DNA of 64,000 nt, taken from NCBI GenBank assembly GCA_910591455.2, contig OU342804.1, forward strand, positions 20,238,484 through 20,302,483. Direction: 5' to 3'. Origin of the DNA: Pholis gunnellus (lineage: Eukaryota; Chordata; Actinopteri; Perciformes; Pholidae). Positions 10,524-24,000 of the stretch are shown here, in pieces. The notes under the pieces are model-generated. The model was not told where the DNA came from. It saw only the letters and a program-made list of their open reading frames with translations, and made no database searches. Every line of letters begins with the position of its first letter. Position 1 is the first letter of the stretch. The translations under genes were made by a program, and so were the position numbers.

Positions 10524-12315
10524 GACTTCTGATCAGAATCCCTGAGACCAACAGAGTCACCTCAGCTGCTCTTGAAGAGCAGGACGTGCCCACAGGTTGG
10601 ATACCATGGCTGTTAATCTGTCTCTGTGCCTTCAATGGAAACAGAAAGTCCCAGCAGATTCCCTCTTTCTCCTTAAACAATAGCCACCCAGATATAGATA
10701 TGTCTACATACTTACTTTATCTGTGAATACAGAATGTTTTTACATATTATGATGCTTTGACCAGCTGGTGCTGGAAGTTCTGATTTGGACATGTTTTGCT
10801 GAAAGTATTATGTTTACATTGATGTTCCTATTACAAATTCAGATTGGTTTTCTTACACCGGAATGTATACTGATCACACTGTATTTAATCATCGTGTACA
10901 GAATGTATGATATTTTTTATTTTGTACCATAAATTAACATTTTTATGTCTATTCTAATTTTATATTTCATTTCATTGCCTTTCTCTGCTCACCGGATAGT
11001 CTTTCATTTTTGCTCTTGAGGATTTGGCCTGTGAAACCAAATCTATGTCTAGATTGTATTTATAAGTTAAGTGTTCGGCTCATTGTGAGTGAGGGTGTTT
11101 TGTTGGCTGGGTAGACCAGAACTTGTCAAGCAAAATATACAAGATACAAAAGGGGAGGAAATAGGGAGGTAATTGGAAGTGTATACGGGCAGCAGCAGGC
11201 TGTACATAGATTATGTTTACCTTAAGAAGACTGGTTTCACAAACAGTCCCAGACATGTGGAGGTGATTTAGTGAAGGTGTTACATTGCTAGGTTTAATAC
11301 GTAGCATATGGTAGCTGCAGATGGCTCCTCAGAATGGTGGCCTCATTGTACATGTATTAAATAACGATCGCAGACAGTAAACATGTTACAGATAGTACGC
11401 AGTCATTTCATATTTATTATTGCTTAGTGCTTTTCTCATTTTCTCATCTTCTCGTCTCTCTTGTTTCTGTAAGATTTATGAAAATGCTAAATTTGCCCCC
11501 TCCCCACCTAAGACAGATGAATGTGTCACATGTTTCAGGTCAGAGAGAGTTTTATGTGTCAAGACTAGCCCATATCTTGAGGTGTGTGAATGTGTTAAAG
11601 AATCTCATCATCAAACTGCAGTTTATTCACTTTTTTACACTATGCAGTGTAGACGAGATGCAGACACCTGTAATGTCTATCACAACACTGGATTGAGGCA
11701 CCGTTGCCATTGCTTCAGTCCTGAGTTGAATACTTTTCTTGTTTAAAAAAAAAAGAAACTAGTCTACTACACTAGTCTTGACATAGGTCTCTACAGTGTT
11801 TCTGCTGTGTCTCTTAACTGCACAGAAACAAAAAATACATTGTAGTATAGTAAGCATCTGCCATGTAAAGTAATTCAACAGACTTTCAGTCTAATTTGTA
11901 TTTCAGGACTGTGGTGTCCAGTTGTACCATTAAGTAGTGTCACTCTGTTTGTTTCCTTGAGGATGCAAAACATGCAAACAGAGAGTGTTTTCAAAGTACA
12001 CGACAAGGCTGTAAATATATCACAAATACCTGGCCAAGAAAAAAAAAAATCTTTATCTCTATTCTACCTCAGTCCTATTGCTACGCTAGGCATTTCAGTC
12101 TTTTCTATATGGGAATTTTTATGGGAAATTCTCAACGTTTTGTAGAGTTATGGGAACTGTAAATACTGTTTTTTCTGTTTTTGAATAATCCTTAATGCAG
12201 TAAGATATAATTAAATTGTTTAAATGTATTTTAATTGTCTTGTTTTTATACAGTTGTGGGAAGGGTTCTATAAGTTTTGCACAATTTGAAAATAAAGTAC
12301 GACATACAAATACTA
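10524..12315 (+). other. crispld2: crispld2 3' untranslated region
   Basis: Runs from the stop codon to about 20 nt after the AATAAA at 12291-12296. The end is inferred from that signal and the downstream GT-rich stretch. It contains three Pumilio-type motifs fitting TGTAHATA, at 11201-11208, 12010-12017 and 12158-12165. A weaker ATTAAA at 11356-11361 could give a shorter form. Open frames of up to 108 codons in it have no recognisable homology. Confidence 0.75.
12291..12296 (+). terminator. crispld2: poly(A) signal AATAAA for crispld2
   Basis: A canonical hexamer, with a GT-rich element (tcgtgtctgttt) about 25-40 nt downstream, as expected for cleavage and polyadenylation. Confidence 0.75.
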
Positions 12316-13936
12316 CAACATCGTGTCTGTTTCAGTAAAAGATGTGTCCAGTGAGTATACATGATTATTTTGTGCATTGTGCACATACTTTGGGCTGCAG
12401 TGGCATTTTGAGATGAGGTGAAATCAACGGATTATTTTGAATGAGGGTTGGTAACAGTGTTTAATGGTTCTATTATACTTTGGTTATGTTCTGATAGTAG
12501 TTGGGGAGGGGACTGCCTTGTTATGTTTAGCACAGCCTAACCAAACAAATCAACTAACCAGGATACAGGATATAATCTCATGGATCATCAAAAGTGAAGA
12601 ATCATTTTTAATTGTCAACCACAGTAACAAACATACAGCTAAAACAGCACCCAAGTGGATGATTGTATCCTCGGCGTAGTGAGTCACATAATATGAGAAA
12701 AACTATGTAACTGTTATATGATCTCAAGACTTTATTAAATCTACTTTGACCAGTGCATCAAGCTAAGTCTGTACGTCATGCTTTATGAATGAAATTTAGA
12801 TGCAGGCCACCCAAGATGTGTTCATTATCTTTGGAAGAATATCTCTGACCATGTTCATAACCTGGCTCTGCTTCATGCCGAGTGAAGTGGAACACTAAAT
12901 TGAAGCAATCACTTTTACTCAAGGACCACATACGTAATCTGCCAATATGGCTTCAGCTTATGGTGGAATAATTTCAGAAGAAAGAAAGAAACTAATTTCC
13001 CATTTTACACTCCAGGCTGTTGTTCTCATTTGTCACTTTACGGATGTTTGTGACAAGCTCACTGAGATGACTAGATCCCTGTATACATGCCACTAATAAA
13101 TGCCTCATTTACTCAAACCCTCAGAAAGGGGCAGAGACATTGGAAGAAGAAAGGAGAGAGACGACCAGAGAAACATTATAAGCGCTAATAATTCTTCATA
13201 CCTCCAGAGCTTTTATTTGAGGCAGATGTGCGGTTTCAGTTAAGTCTTGGTTGGACAAGGCCCTGGCCACTGTACTGATAAACAGCTGCAACTGGCTTGT
13301 GTGATGACTATTTTACTCCCATTGTCTATGGAGATAAAGATTTCACCCTATAAATCCCCAGACCTGATTTCAAGATCTCACCCTATAAATCCCCAGACTC
13401 CTCAGAGAAAAAACTAATTCCAACTTTCTTGTCCTTAAATGTGCTTTGCACAACATCTTGTATTGGTTGTACTGTACATCTCATAGGACTCAAAGGGTAG
13501 CAGTAAAGTTGTATTTGTTTTACGTTATCGTTAAAGTCTATTATGTGTCCAAACTCCTTCGGCTCTACTGGGGAACTTGATCCCTCACTTTAAACATTTA
13601 CTTATAAGTCCATTATTAATGTAGGCCTCTCAAAAGACATTAATGGGATATGAGATTATATACATATATATTTCCAACTATCTACAAAACTTAAATGACA
13701 TGGAAATAAAAGTCTCTAGTGATCTGGGCTCTAAAGATCTGAGATGTAAAGAGTCTTGAGTTCAAAGGGAAGGATGGTAAAGCAGAGCTTTGGTGAGAAA
13801 TGGTTTTCAAGCATTTCTGCAGCTTTTTATTTTGTGTGTACATTTAGTATCTTATTATTAGCAGTAGTGTTAAGTAAGAGTTCATTGGGAAAGCTTTGAC
13901 TTAACCCTATATAAGTTATGTTTTCTTTTTTTTTCA
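12316..13936. other. intergenic, no gene seen
   Basis: A/T-rich sequence without recognisable exons. A 21-nt segment (tcaccctataaatccccag plus ac) occurs at 13343-13363 and again at 13378-13398, a small local duplication. Confidence 0.6.
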
Positions 13937-13963
13937 GTATTTGTCTCATTTCCACTGACATAC

Positions 13964-13996
13964 ACAACAGGTAAGTATTTGGCACTTACCTGTTGT
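13964..13996. repeat. perfect 13-bp inverted repeat with 7-nt spacer
   Basis: ACAACAGGTAAGT at 13964-13976 is the exact reverse complement of 13984-13996. It sits at the left edge of a repeat-like stretch and could be the end of a mobile element. Confidence 0.9.
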
Positions 13997-14365
13997 CTCT
14001 CACCTGTGTGATTACCTGCCCCGCCTTGTTTGGCTTCACCTGCTCCTGATTACCCTTCCTCCCTTGTGTATGTACTCTGTGTTATCCCCTTTGTCTGTGC
14101 CACTTTGTCTATACTCCTCGTGTTTAGCGTTCCTGCATTTCTGTTCTCTGTCCCAGTTTCTAGTCTCCAGTCTCGTCTCTCTTTGACCTGTTTTGGGATT
14201 TTTGGACTCTGCCTCAGCCTAATGATTTTGTACTTTGGCCTATCCTGACTGATCACCTGTGCAGCGAACCTTGCTTGAAAAAAGTGTTTTCTGCGGACCT
14301 GCCTCCGGAGTTTGCGTTTGAGTCCTTTGCCTGTTGGTTTGGTACTGATAGCCTTGCACGACTTG
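13997..14365 (+). mobile_element. degenerate retroelement-like sequence (possible LTR or 3' tail)
   Basis: The run of cacctgtgtgattacctgcc, followed by pyrimidine-rich sequence and ending in a CTGCCTCCGGAGTTTGCGTTTGAGTCC-type segment, resembles the tails and LTRs of fish Ty3/Gypsy elements as I remember them. No gag or pol coding is present. The family assignment is a recollection, not a search. Confidence 0.4.
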
Positions 14366-15460
14366 TTGACACTGGCTGAGCTTCAGAGCACCACAGAAAT
14401 GAGAAAGTCACTAAGTAATGCACAATATCTTTGCAAGAGGGCTTTTGGATGAAACCAGAAGTATGGAAATGGAATGCCATTATATTTTGCTCTGACATTC
14501 AACATTTTCATCAGAAGATAAATCCTACTGACCTTAGTTTCTGCAGTCGTTGTGGTTAAGGCCACATCATTGATAATCAGACATTAAATTAACCTTTAAA
14601 TGTGTCATGAATTGACAAACAAAATGTGACCTAGCGTTGAATTCTCTTGTTAAGTGATGATACTGTATGCGTGAGCATATTTTTCAGTCTTGCTTCATCT
14701 TCAGAAGCAAGACTTTCCAGGTGGAGACACCACTTTGGCACCATGAGAATTTCTTTTTTTTTTCGGGAATTGTCTAGACAACTATGGGACAGATTTCCAT
14801 GACAGGCAGTATAGCTGTTCATAGTTCCCAGTAGATAAATTATAATGACAATGGCAGGTTGACATTCTGGCTTTTGGGACGGATCTCATTCACTCTTGCA
14901 TAATTTGCTGACTAGCTGATCTGTATGGTGATAGAAATTAGATGACAGTCACTGAGTTGATTTTTGAATTTCTTTTGGAAGATAGCACAATAACTTATTT
15001 CAGTATAGTTCATATACTCCAGACAAGACTTTCAGGCAGGATCTTGATCACTGTACAGAGTCTAAATGATATGATTGTGATATTGCTCTGGTCAGAGAGG
15101 CCTTTTAGTACAGCACATAGTTTATAGAAAGCAAGTTGGCAGTTTGTGTGGAGGAATTTCAGATTTAGAGACACTGGAATTATCTACCATAACAGGCGAA
15201 GCAGGGATGTGGCTAATGTTGTTATGACAGCACTTTGTCTGGCCTGGCTGTTCATCACAAGAATGTGATAAGATTTACAGATACAAAAGGAGAATAGAGG
15301 CTTTACTAAAACCATCAATCTAAAGGGAGCGTTTGAAATGTATTTGGGATTTATTAAAATGTCTTCCAGCATAATTTTACTCAATATATTTTTTGGTGAT
15401 CTAAAGCTTGTGGTTCAGCCATGGGTTAGGTTCCTGATGGCTCATTTTTCATTGTTACAT

Positions 15461-15650
15461 AATATTAATAATAATAATACATTTCATTTGTGTGCCGCTT
15501 TAAAAGGTACTCAAAGACACTTTACATTGTAAAGGCAGAAACAATAAAAGCACTAACAATATGAACAAGGCAGATAGATGACATAACAGTAATAAACAAA
15601 GCTAAAACATACATAAATTGCATCACAGGTTAAAAGCAGATTTAAATAGG
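15461..15650. repeat. dispersed teleost repeat fragment
   Basis: A short (AAT)n leads into cgctttaaaaggtactcaaagacactttaca-type sequence, which I recognise as a very common dispersed element in fish genomes. It is old and without coding capacity. Confidence 0.5.
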
Positions 15651-15999
15651 TGACTAGCTTCCGTCATGGGAGCATTTCAGGCACTGGTTTGCATGGCCTT
15701 TGTTTCTGTCACATTATGATAACCAAACTGAACACTAGGATTACAGTGTGAGTGAACTGCAGTAAATTATATACCTACAGTATATATTGTATGTGAGGAG
15801 ATAAACCAAAGTATACAATAAATAAAAAAGAATAATATGCCACAACCAGTAGAACCTGATTTATCTGAATAGACTTTCCAAGTTTAATATCATAACACAT
15901 ACACTTGTTCATTTAATATTAGGAATGCACAAAGTGCGTGAAGAGAATCAGATCATACAGAACCCTACATACTGTATATGGTAATAATGATAACTAGAA

Positions 16000-16760
16000 A
16001 ATGCATTTCCTGCTGAAAATGCGTTGGAATGCTGAAAGCTGAAATGAACTGCTGCAACATTGCTGAAAATAGAAATCCAATTAAAAAAAAAGTCGCAAAA
16101 AGCTTAATAATTCAAAAAGTTTAAAGATTACAAATATGATAAGAAAGAGCTGAACATTTTAATATTTGAATGGTTTCTGTGGCTTAAAAAATGTCTGTAG
16201 CTGAAAGTATAAGGAAGTTGAAGGAAGTTGAAAGTTGAAGAAGTTTAACAGGATTTGAAGATTTTCTCCATAGAGATCCCATTCAAAAAAGATTGCAAAA
16301 AGCTTAATAATTCAAAGTTTAAAGATTACAAATATGAAAAGTCATATCACTCCTCTCCTGAAAGAGCTGAACATTTTAATATTTGAACGGTTTCTGTGGC
16401 TTAAAAAATGTCAGCAGTAGTGATATTTGTTGTAGTAGTAGTAGAAGTTGTAGTTGTAGTAGAAGTATTATAAGTAGTAGAAGTATTAGTAGCATTAGAA
16501 TAAGTGTGTGTGTGGGGGGTCCTCTAAAAGTATCCAAGACCTGACTGACTGTATGAGAGAGACAGAGAGACAGAGAGAGAGAAGTGTATGTGCGCGTGTG
16601 GGACAGTTCAAAAAGTATAAAAGATATCAAAAATAATATAACATACAATGATAGCTTAGGGTTTTCTCAACATTTTAAAGTTGAAATGGTGTCTGTAGCT
16701 GAAAGTATGAAGAGGTAGAAGGATTTGTTGGAATGCTTAAAAGCATTCCAACAATAATTC
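16000..16760. repeat. dispersed repeat with an internal direct duplication
   Basis: The block starting near 16090 (gtcgcaaaaagcttaataat ... gaacattttaatatttgaa ... gtttctgtggcttaaaaaatgtc) recurs starting near 16290 with small changes. A more diverged relative appears at 16600-16735. The segment ends in a near-perfect palindrome at 16727-16752. This composition matches a family common in percomorph fish, by recollection. Confidence 0.65.
16428..16502 (+). repeat. imperfect GTA/GTT trinucleotide repeat
   Basis: A run of GTA, GTT and GAA triplets between the two parts of the 16.0-16.8 kb repeat. Read from the minus strand it gives a meaningless Leu-rich frame. Confidence 0.8.
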
Positions 16761-17720
16761 CGTCAGGTAATAGTCTACTGAATATTTCACTTTTCACTTT
16801 TCATTACTTTGCAAAGCCATAAGACACAGAATTACAAGTGATAACATCCTGCACTAATCCTGCCAAACCACTCACGGAAATTCATGCAATGAGGCTTTTC
16901 TAAGTAATGTATCCTCATCACTGTTTTATTTGGTTGGGTCGTCTTTGTTTTTTCTTGACATAAGAGCCACCGCAGTGAATCCTTGGCTGGTTCCCTCGGG
17001 AGTGTGAATTCTGGCCCACAGGGAGGCAACCCAAGCGTGAGAACAAAGGCTGTTTGTCAGAGAGATGATGAGGAATCTGTGGTGATGGTGCGTAGTCAAC
17101 CAATGTGGACAGGAGAACTTAAACAAAGCCTCACTGCCCGGTAATCTATAGGCTCCACCCATTCATTTGAAACGATAAGTTTTTCTTTCTCCCTCGTGAC
17201 GCACATCCATTTTGGGAAAAGTGTGCTGACGATTCACTGCCCAATGATCAAACACAAGAGTGTCAGTCAGCGTTTTGTGGTGTAAACCATAATCCATGAT
17301 GGTTTGACGACATAATGTTGTCTCTTTTCCAGGATGAATATTTATATGGAAGATATATTTATATGGATGACGAGATTAGTGTTCGCCTTAACCGTGACTC
17401 CCTTCGAACAGAAGGTCCTCATCGAAAGAATCTTTGGGTACACATAGTGCTTACTGCAAGTTTTTGTACTTCGATAACTGATGCTGGGCCCAACATTGAT
17501 CTAAAGGATTGTTCAGTTTTACTTTTGCATTTGACATTGTGTGTGAACTGATTTTAAGTTAAGATCAGGAGTTAAACCTTTAACTTCAGTTTTAGAATCT
17601 GTTTGTTATGGAGAGTGATGTAGTTTTCATACGTGATGTGATAACTATTGATACATGTTAATGTTGCTAAGGCATGCAGCTCTTTTAGGCTCTACCGAAT
17701 TCCAGAGGTGTCTTTTAAAC
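16761..17720. other. intergenic, no gene supported
   Basis: A strong acceptor-like site (gttgtctcttttccag) precedes 17334, and two frames are open for about 100 nt after it. I do not recognise the peptide, and no matching donor is clear. Confidence 0.45.
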
Positions 17721-18087
17721 TACAGTAAATGCTAACATCAGCACGCTAACATGCTCACAATTGCATTGCTAACATGCTGATGTTGGGTCCTGCTGGTTTT
17801 GCAAGATAAAAAATCCGGGAATCACAAAAGTTGTTATTATTCACCATCTGGGCACCATGGATATCTGTACATCTGTATGGATATAAATGTTAGGGTAATC
17901 CATCAAATAGCGTTGACACAAGTCACTACTAACTAAAGATCTCAACCTTATGGTGGTGCTATAAGGAAAAGACAGTGGTTCACCAATCAGCCAGTGGTTT
18001 TTAGATTCATCCACTGAGGACAATGAATGACCATGAATTTCATGGCAACCAATAGTTGTTGAGATATATCAGTCTGGCTCAAAGGAC
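17721..18087 (+). repeat. teleost 'atgctaacatgctaac ... caatagttgttgagatat' repeat, degenerate
   Basis: It begins with several gctaacat units and later contains accttatggtggtgctat, gaccatgaatttcatggcaa and ccaatagttgttgagatat in the usual order of this widespread fish repeat. It is diverged and probably old. Family order is recalled from other teleost genomes. Confidence 0.75.
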
Positions 18088-21000
18088 TATCAATATTGAA
18101 AAAAGTTATTAAATGTCTAAAACTGCCTGTGAAGTTATGGTTATGTTACTACCACATAAACACACAACTGAAGCCTTTAGAAATCTCACAATATTTATCG
18201 GGGACAGAAAGAGTCCTGGAAGCGAATGTTTTTCCATCATTGCTTTTCTCAATGATAGAGAACTAAATCATGGTGTCTCAGTCTCTCCTCCACATGACAT
18301 TCCTCAAGATTCCCATTAGTCCAATATTTGGCCAATGATGGGTGCATGAAAAATTGTTTCATAAACACACTGAGTAAAGCAGTCTAAATATAGAGACCCT
18401 TCTTATGAACAATATAACAAAGAGCACACTCATAGACCAGCTTTGCTTTCCAGCATCACACACTGGTGCCGACATATAATCACATGCTGATAATGGTTGG
18501 CTGCTTCTTTTGTACCTCCTCTGCCGGTTATTGCCCTGCTTGGTGAACATATGAATCAAATGAGTAGCAGAAGAGTTTGTCACCACTTTGTTGTGATGGA
18601 AGCAGTGTGACAAGTGGAAAGTTAAGCTGAAGTAAACAAGACTTGAGGGCCGGTGTTATTGTCTGTTTAAATAGTTCTATCCTCAGAGGGTTTGTGCTAG
18701 TACACAACCAGTGAATCGCAGAAGAAGAAGAAGGAGTAAGACACTTCTGCAAAGTTTTCTTTCTGTGAGAGGCTCTGAAAATTTGGATGAAACTGACCCA
18801 GGCCTTCTATGGCCTCTTAGTTTGTTCATTCAGTCTGATGTCCTGAAAGCAATGATCAAACAATGCATAAACATTTACTCTCAGCGAGTATAGAAGTGAG
18901 GCAGGGTGCAAAAACAAGCAATTATTCCTTTTGAGAAAGAAGAATTGCTGATTGCCCTGGACATGGGATTTAGAAGGACATGTTTTGGAAAGTAGTGTAT
19001 AATGCAGAACATTTGTTTTTAACATGGTGACATATTTAACACAAATTTAACACAGATGGGATGCATTCATCACACTTGCAGAAGAAGACTCTAATTGATG
19101 AAGTTTGGACAGGTTATAACAGACAGGTCTTACTGTACAATTATCTAATCATACACATCAGCTCAGTTGGCACATGGAGGTCCATGTTATTATATGAAAT
19201 CTGGTCATGAATTCAGGCCAAGTTTCCACTCCAGATATGGCTTAAACTGGGATGGGGTGGATGAGCTGGTTAGACAGAAGGTCAGAATAGGTCAGTTGTC
19301 TGCAGAGTTTAATCAGAAAATAATGCTTTCTATACTGGTGACATACAGCTGCCAACTGAGTCAAGAAAATCCTTTTATTTGCATTCATTAAATTGTGATG
19401 TTTTAGGTGTCAATATTTGACACACAGAGATGATTTTGCAAATGTTGCCAGAAACATAATTTTTTTTCTTTCTTTCTTTCTTTCTTTCTTTCTCACTATC
19501 AGAACAGTACACAAAAAGTCAGTCACAACCGGCTTTATGTTCTAGGATGAGTTATGTATATGTAAGACTTATGTAAGAGCTGCAACATTTGATCATGGAA
19601 TCAGTCAGTTATGACATGTAAAAGGGCGTCTATATTACACAAATCCTCTGCAGCTGCAACTTTGTAAATATGGTTCATTGCCAGTCGTATGTCAATAATG
19701 TGGGTTCTCATAGAGCCAAATAGAATCAGCAACTCAATGAATGCCCCGAGGCCACTTTTCCCATGTTACTGATGTCAGTGGGCTATCTGCACTAATGTTG
19801 TCACTGCCTGCGTATGCCAAGACAAATGTCAGCCTGGGCCTCCTTGCCCAAGTCCCAGCTTGTAGTCCTGAGTTTATTATACCAGACCTTGAAAATCCCT
19901 TGCAAGTTGCCTTTTGCGCAGCGGCACCGTAGGGGCTCTGGGAAAGGTTTCGTTCCCACAGAAAAGGCAACGTTTAGTGGGAGACAGGTTTTCTAGACTT
20001 GTTGGTGGCCTTTTCCCCTGGAGGTTTGAACAGCTGAGTGATGGGCACTGTAAAAAAACTGCTCTAAATTTATTTAACAATTCCCACATTTGATCTCATT
20101 TAACACAAACTGTGAAAGTCTCAAGAGCTTATCAGTATGTGGGCCATTGTCGAATAATTCAGAATTCCTATTTAAGGCTGAGAGCGACTTGCGTTTAGGT
20201 TTACACATAAGGTCCAGACAGCTGTGATGAATGTATGTTAAACTTGCTTTTGTCTGTGTAATTATGCATGATTTTGTACGAACAGCTTTCACTAAAGGAA
20301 TGTTTCTCTAGCTGTATCTGGACTTCATTTGGCATACACTGTTTCTTGTTAAGATAGCCATCCAGCACGTTATCATGGTATAAAACATAAACCAGAAGTG
20401 TTTCTCTCTTCCATTCTGTCATTTATAGTCACTAATTATGAAAGTTAGTGGATGGCTGTATTTACAAGTGCAGTTATATTTGAAATCTGGTCCAGACAAC
20501 CAGTCTGAGGGGGAGAATAAAAGAAAAATCTTGTTTCTGTCTCTATAAGAACCATAAATTATGTTTTTGGGAGTGGTGGTTTGTCTTTGACGTCTGAGCA
20601 AACCAACTTACTCACTCGTTGTGGCATTGTCTCATTGCAGTGAGTAGTAAGCAGTGACAGGAGATCAGACCGCTGACACCACATGTGTGAAACCATCCCA
20701 TCAGGCCTGCTGACGCACATCAACTTCACGCAGACCAATGGATGCTTCAGCCAAGATGTTTTGCTGGAACTCATTAGTTGTGTGTGACTGACAAACTTGC
20801 TTCAAAATACTGCAGCCACAGTGGAGGGGTCCATCAAAAACATTGTGTTCCTCAGCAAATGTCTCGCCATGTCTGTCTATGTGACAGATTGATTCAGTCA
20901 AGGAGTAACCACTTAGCTTTGGCACATAACAAACAGCGGCAACAGTTTCTGATACGGGAATAATTTTCAGGGATGAAAAAGTTGAAGGGTTGAGATGCGC

Positions 21001-24000
21001 CTTGACAAAGCTGTGACAGAGGAATTGTTGATAGAAATGAGAAAAGCCCAGAAATCATCTGAGCCCCATCTTTACAGTGTTTTACGGTTGCCCTGACATA
21101 TAGTATATGTATCTGCCATGCCTGTTAAACATGCTCTTTCCAGGACTTGGAAAAGACTAACAGTCCAGATAAACAAGCTTGAACAAGCTTGAACTTGTTG
21201 TCCCTCAAGACTTTGACCACAGCATACAAGAGAGAGTAGTTAGAAAGACCAGCTTTTAGGCTATGGCAAATAAAGAGAGAGAAACTAAATATGTGCGTAA
21301 CTGTTTTATTTACTGAATGAACATACATTGAACTGCAAAAAGAGCCACGAGAGCTACACACGTAGGTTGGTGGATGCATGAGAAATGTGTGCGGATGTTG
21401 CTGAGAAAAAAATAATAAAGAAACAGTACATGGAGAGAGTATCTCTGAGCATTTGAAAAGATAGAACTTTTGAGATCACAGAGGTATATACAAAAAATGT
21501 CCAAAAGCTTCTGTCCCTCATCACTTAACAATTAACACTCCAGCCTCCAGCCTGAGAAGCAGGGAATAAACAAAACCTGGTTCAAAAGCCCCTTCAAATA
21601 TATGTATTTCTTGCTCACTGCTATAGAACACACAAAAAACAACAACTAATAATAACACAAAGAGGAAATTAACCAGTGACCAGGTTTGTTGCACTGACTG
21701 AGGATATATGCAGGGATAGAGTCGTGGGCCGACACTTTAAGAAGACCAAGCTGAAGTCTTTCAAGTAGATCAAGAAAACACAGGACACACAGGATCATAC
21801 TTGGGAGGTCCAGAGACAGAAATGAAATATTGTAGGTGACAGGAAAGACCTTCCCCCAGACAAAAGGAAGCTCAGAAAAAATGTGTTGGTAGACATAAAT
21901 CTGGGATTGTTTTCATCTCAAAACCCCTTCAGGCAGCTCTTGTGTTAAAAGTCCCCAGAAAAAGATCACATGACCATACCTGAGGCAGGCTGAGGTAAAA
22001 CAAGCACACTTGCCGGGAAAGGAACCGCCCATCTTCAGGTGCAATCACTTCGACTTGATGAGAGGCTATCAATACTGCCTTACTCCCTTTGTTCTCCCTT
22101 CTTTGACCCTCAAACATGATGTGTTCATTATGTGAGTGCTTTACATCGTTAGTGCTTTGATTTACCTCATGATCACATAATATCTGTTGAGATGTTTGAT
22201 TTATTGTTAATGAGACTGTTCTCCCTTTCAAGAGCTAAAACCACACGGACAGAAGCAACCAAAGAACCAATAAGCAATCTGCTAATCAGCATCCCATTCA
22301 GTAAGGACTGTGTAAAATGTGAGACTACACACAGCATCCAAATAAACTGAAACTTCTGTGTTTTAACATACAGACGTGTGTTACGGTTCATATTAGATGC
22401 CACGGGGTTGCCTACTGTACAATCTTTGAACCCGGCAGCCATCGGCCTGGGGTCGGATCAGCTTCTCGGGGCAAGGGGCTGCGTTTCTGGGTGTCTGGGT
22501 TTCTGGTCTGGTTTACAAATCATTTTTGTGTATTAGGAGCTTCTATTGAATCACATTCCCACTAGAATTTTTTGGGAAATTCCCAACCTTTAAGTTCAAA
22601 TTGCGCCTCAGACACAAAATGTTGTGGGAAGAAATCTTTAGCTATAACGCACAGTTTATGGAAAGGTCAGCAGTTACTTGCCGCGTGCTTTGATACGCGT
22701 ATGATGAACACGTTTTTCTGCTCATGTCAACCCACTATGTCTGTTTTTCAACATCTGTCGTCGTCTTCCTCCATTTGTCTTTCCATTGCTCCACGGCTGT
22801 AAGTCCTTCCCAGGAAAAAGAACACAACTTATTTTCTGGCAGCTCCGGTAGTTCTGTGGATTATGCTGTCTTGGATGTGCTCTGTCACAGTATCGCATAT
22901 CATCACCTCCCACTTTAGAATTGAGTGTCTGTGGAGTGATTTTGTAACACAGGAACACACTGAAGTCAGTAAACAATTTATTGCGACTTTGGGCCGTTTA
23001 GATAACATGTTACTGTATTTCCCTCAAAGGTCATACTGCACGTTTTTGTGTTCTCCTCTGCACTGTGTAAACGACCGCTACCACCCCTACTGCTGTTTTT
23101 TTATTATTACTATTATAGATATTCTGCTGGTGCCACTGCAACCGTAGGAGTTTATAACCAGTTTAAACAATAAAAATGTGACTGCAGGATCAATAACGCA
23201 TGTAACAAGGCTGACATGAATTCAAAATTGTAATTATAAAGCAATGTATCCAATACAAATACAGTAGTCATAAAACAAACACCCTTTCACCACATAAACA
23301 TGACGATAAAATATGTTTGAAGATGAGACCAAGATGATGAATCACTCCGACAGCCTAAGCTCCTGGATGGTCCCGAGCCTTGAGGCCCATATGGAAAAAT
23401 GCCTGACAATTAATGTCGGGCTTCTTGGAAACATTTGTTCCACACAAGAGACAAGTTCAAGTCAAGTTCTGTGTGAGACAACTCGAAAAAGTCAATTGAT
23501 GTACATAAAGTATTTTCCTCATCTACAGTGCTATGTTTACCATATTTTGTAATTCTACTAACTTACCTGTTTCACTGAAGTAGTCTAATCATCCTTATAC
23601 CAGCACAAAAAAATGTCCCCTTAATATAGAATGACACTTGTGCTATTTTTATGATTTAGAAAACTCACACTGTTGCAAAAGGTCAGACATGTGTTTACAG
23701 ATTTGAGCCAAATGTAAGTAAAAGTGCCGGGATGGTAAAGTGTGCTGTAGCTAATAAAATCCTGCTTTTCTACTATTTTTCTTGTTGCGTGTCCAAGAAT
23801 CATGGGTAGCATCTGGCATTGCTAGGTGTTGAAAGGAGGCGGGTAGTCAAATCAGGTTGTACACTGCATGTTTGCTTAAGGGCCGTTATCAGAGGTGAGC
23901 CAGATCCAAGGGCACTGTAGGCCATGCTATTTGTTGAGGCAGAGAAAAGTTTACAGAAACTTTGACTTGGCCAAATCGGAAATCAATTGTTCATTTAATT

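Noticed and set aside
11420..11746. A 108-codon open frame on the plus strand.
   Set aside because: It lies in the crispld2 3'UTR and has no recognisable domain.
17334..17452. An exon after a strong acceptor (tctcttttccag) with two open frames.
   Set aside because: No convincing donor and no recognisable protein; kept only as a note.
19734..20000. A stretch open in several frames on both strands.
   Set aside because: No frame gives a known domain, and no splice signals bracket it.
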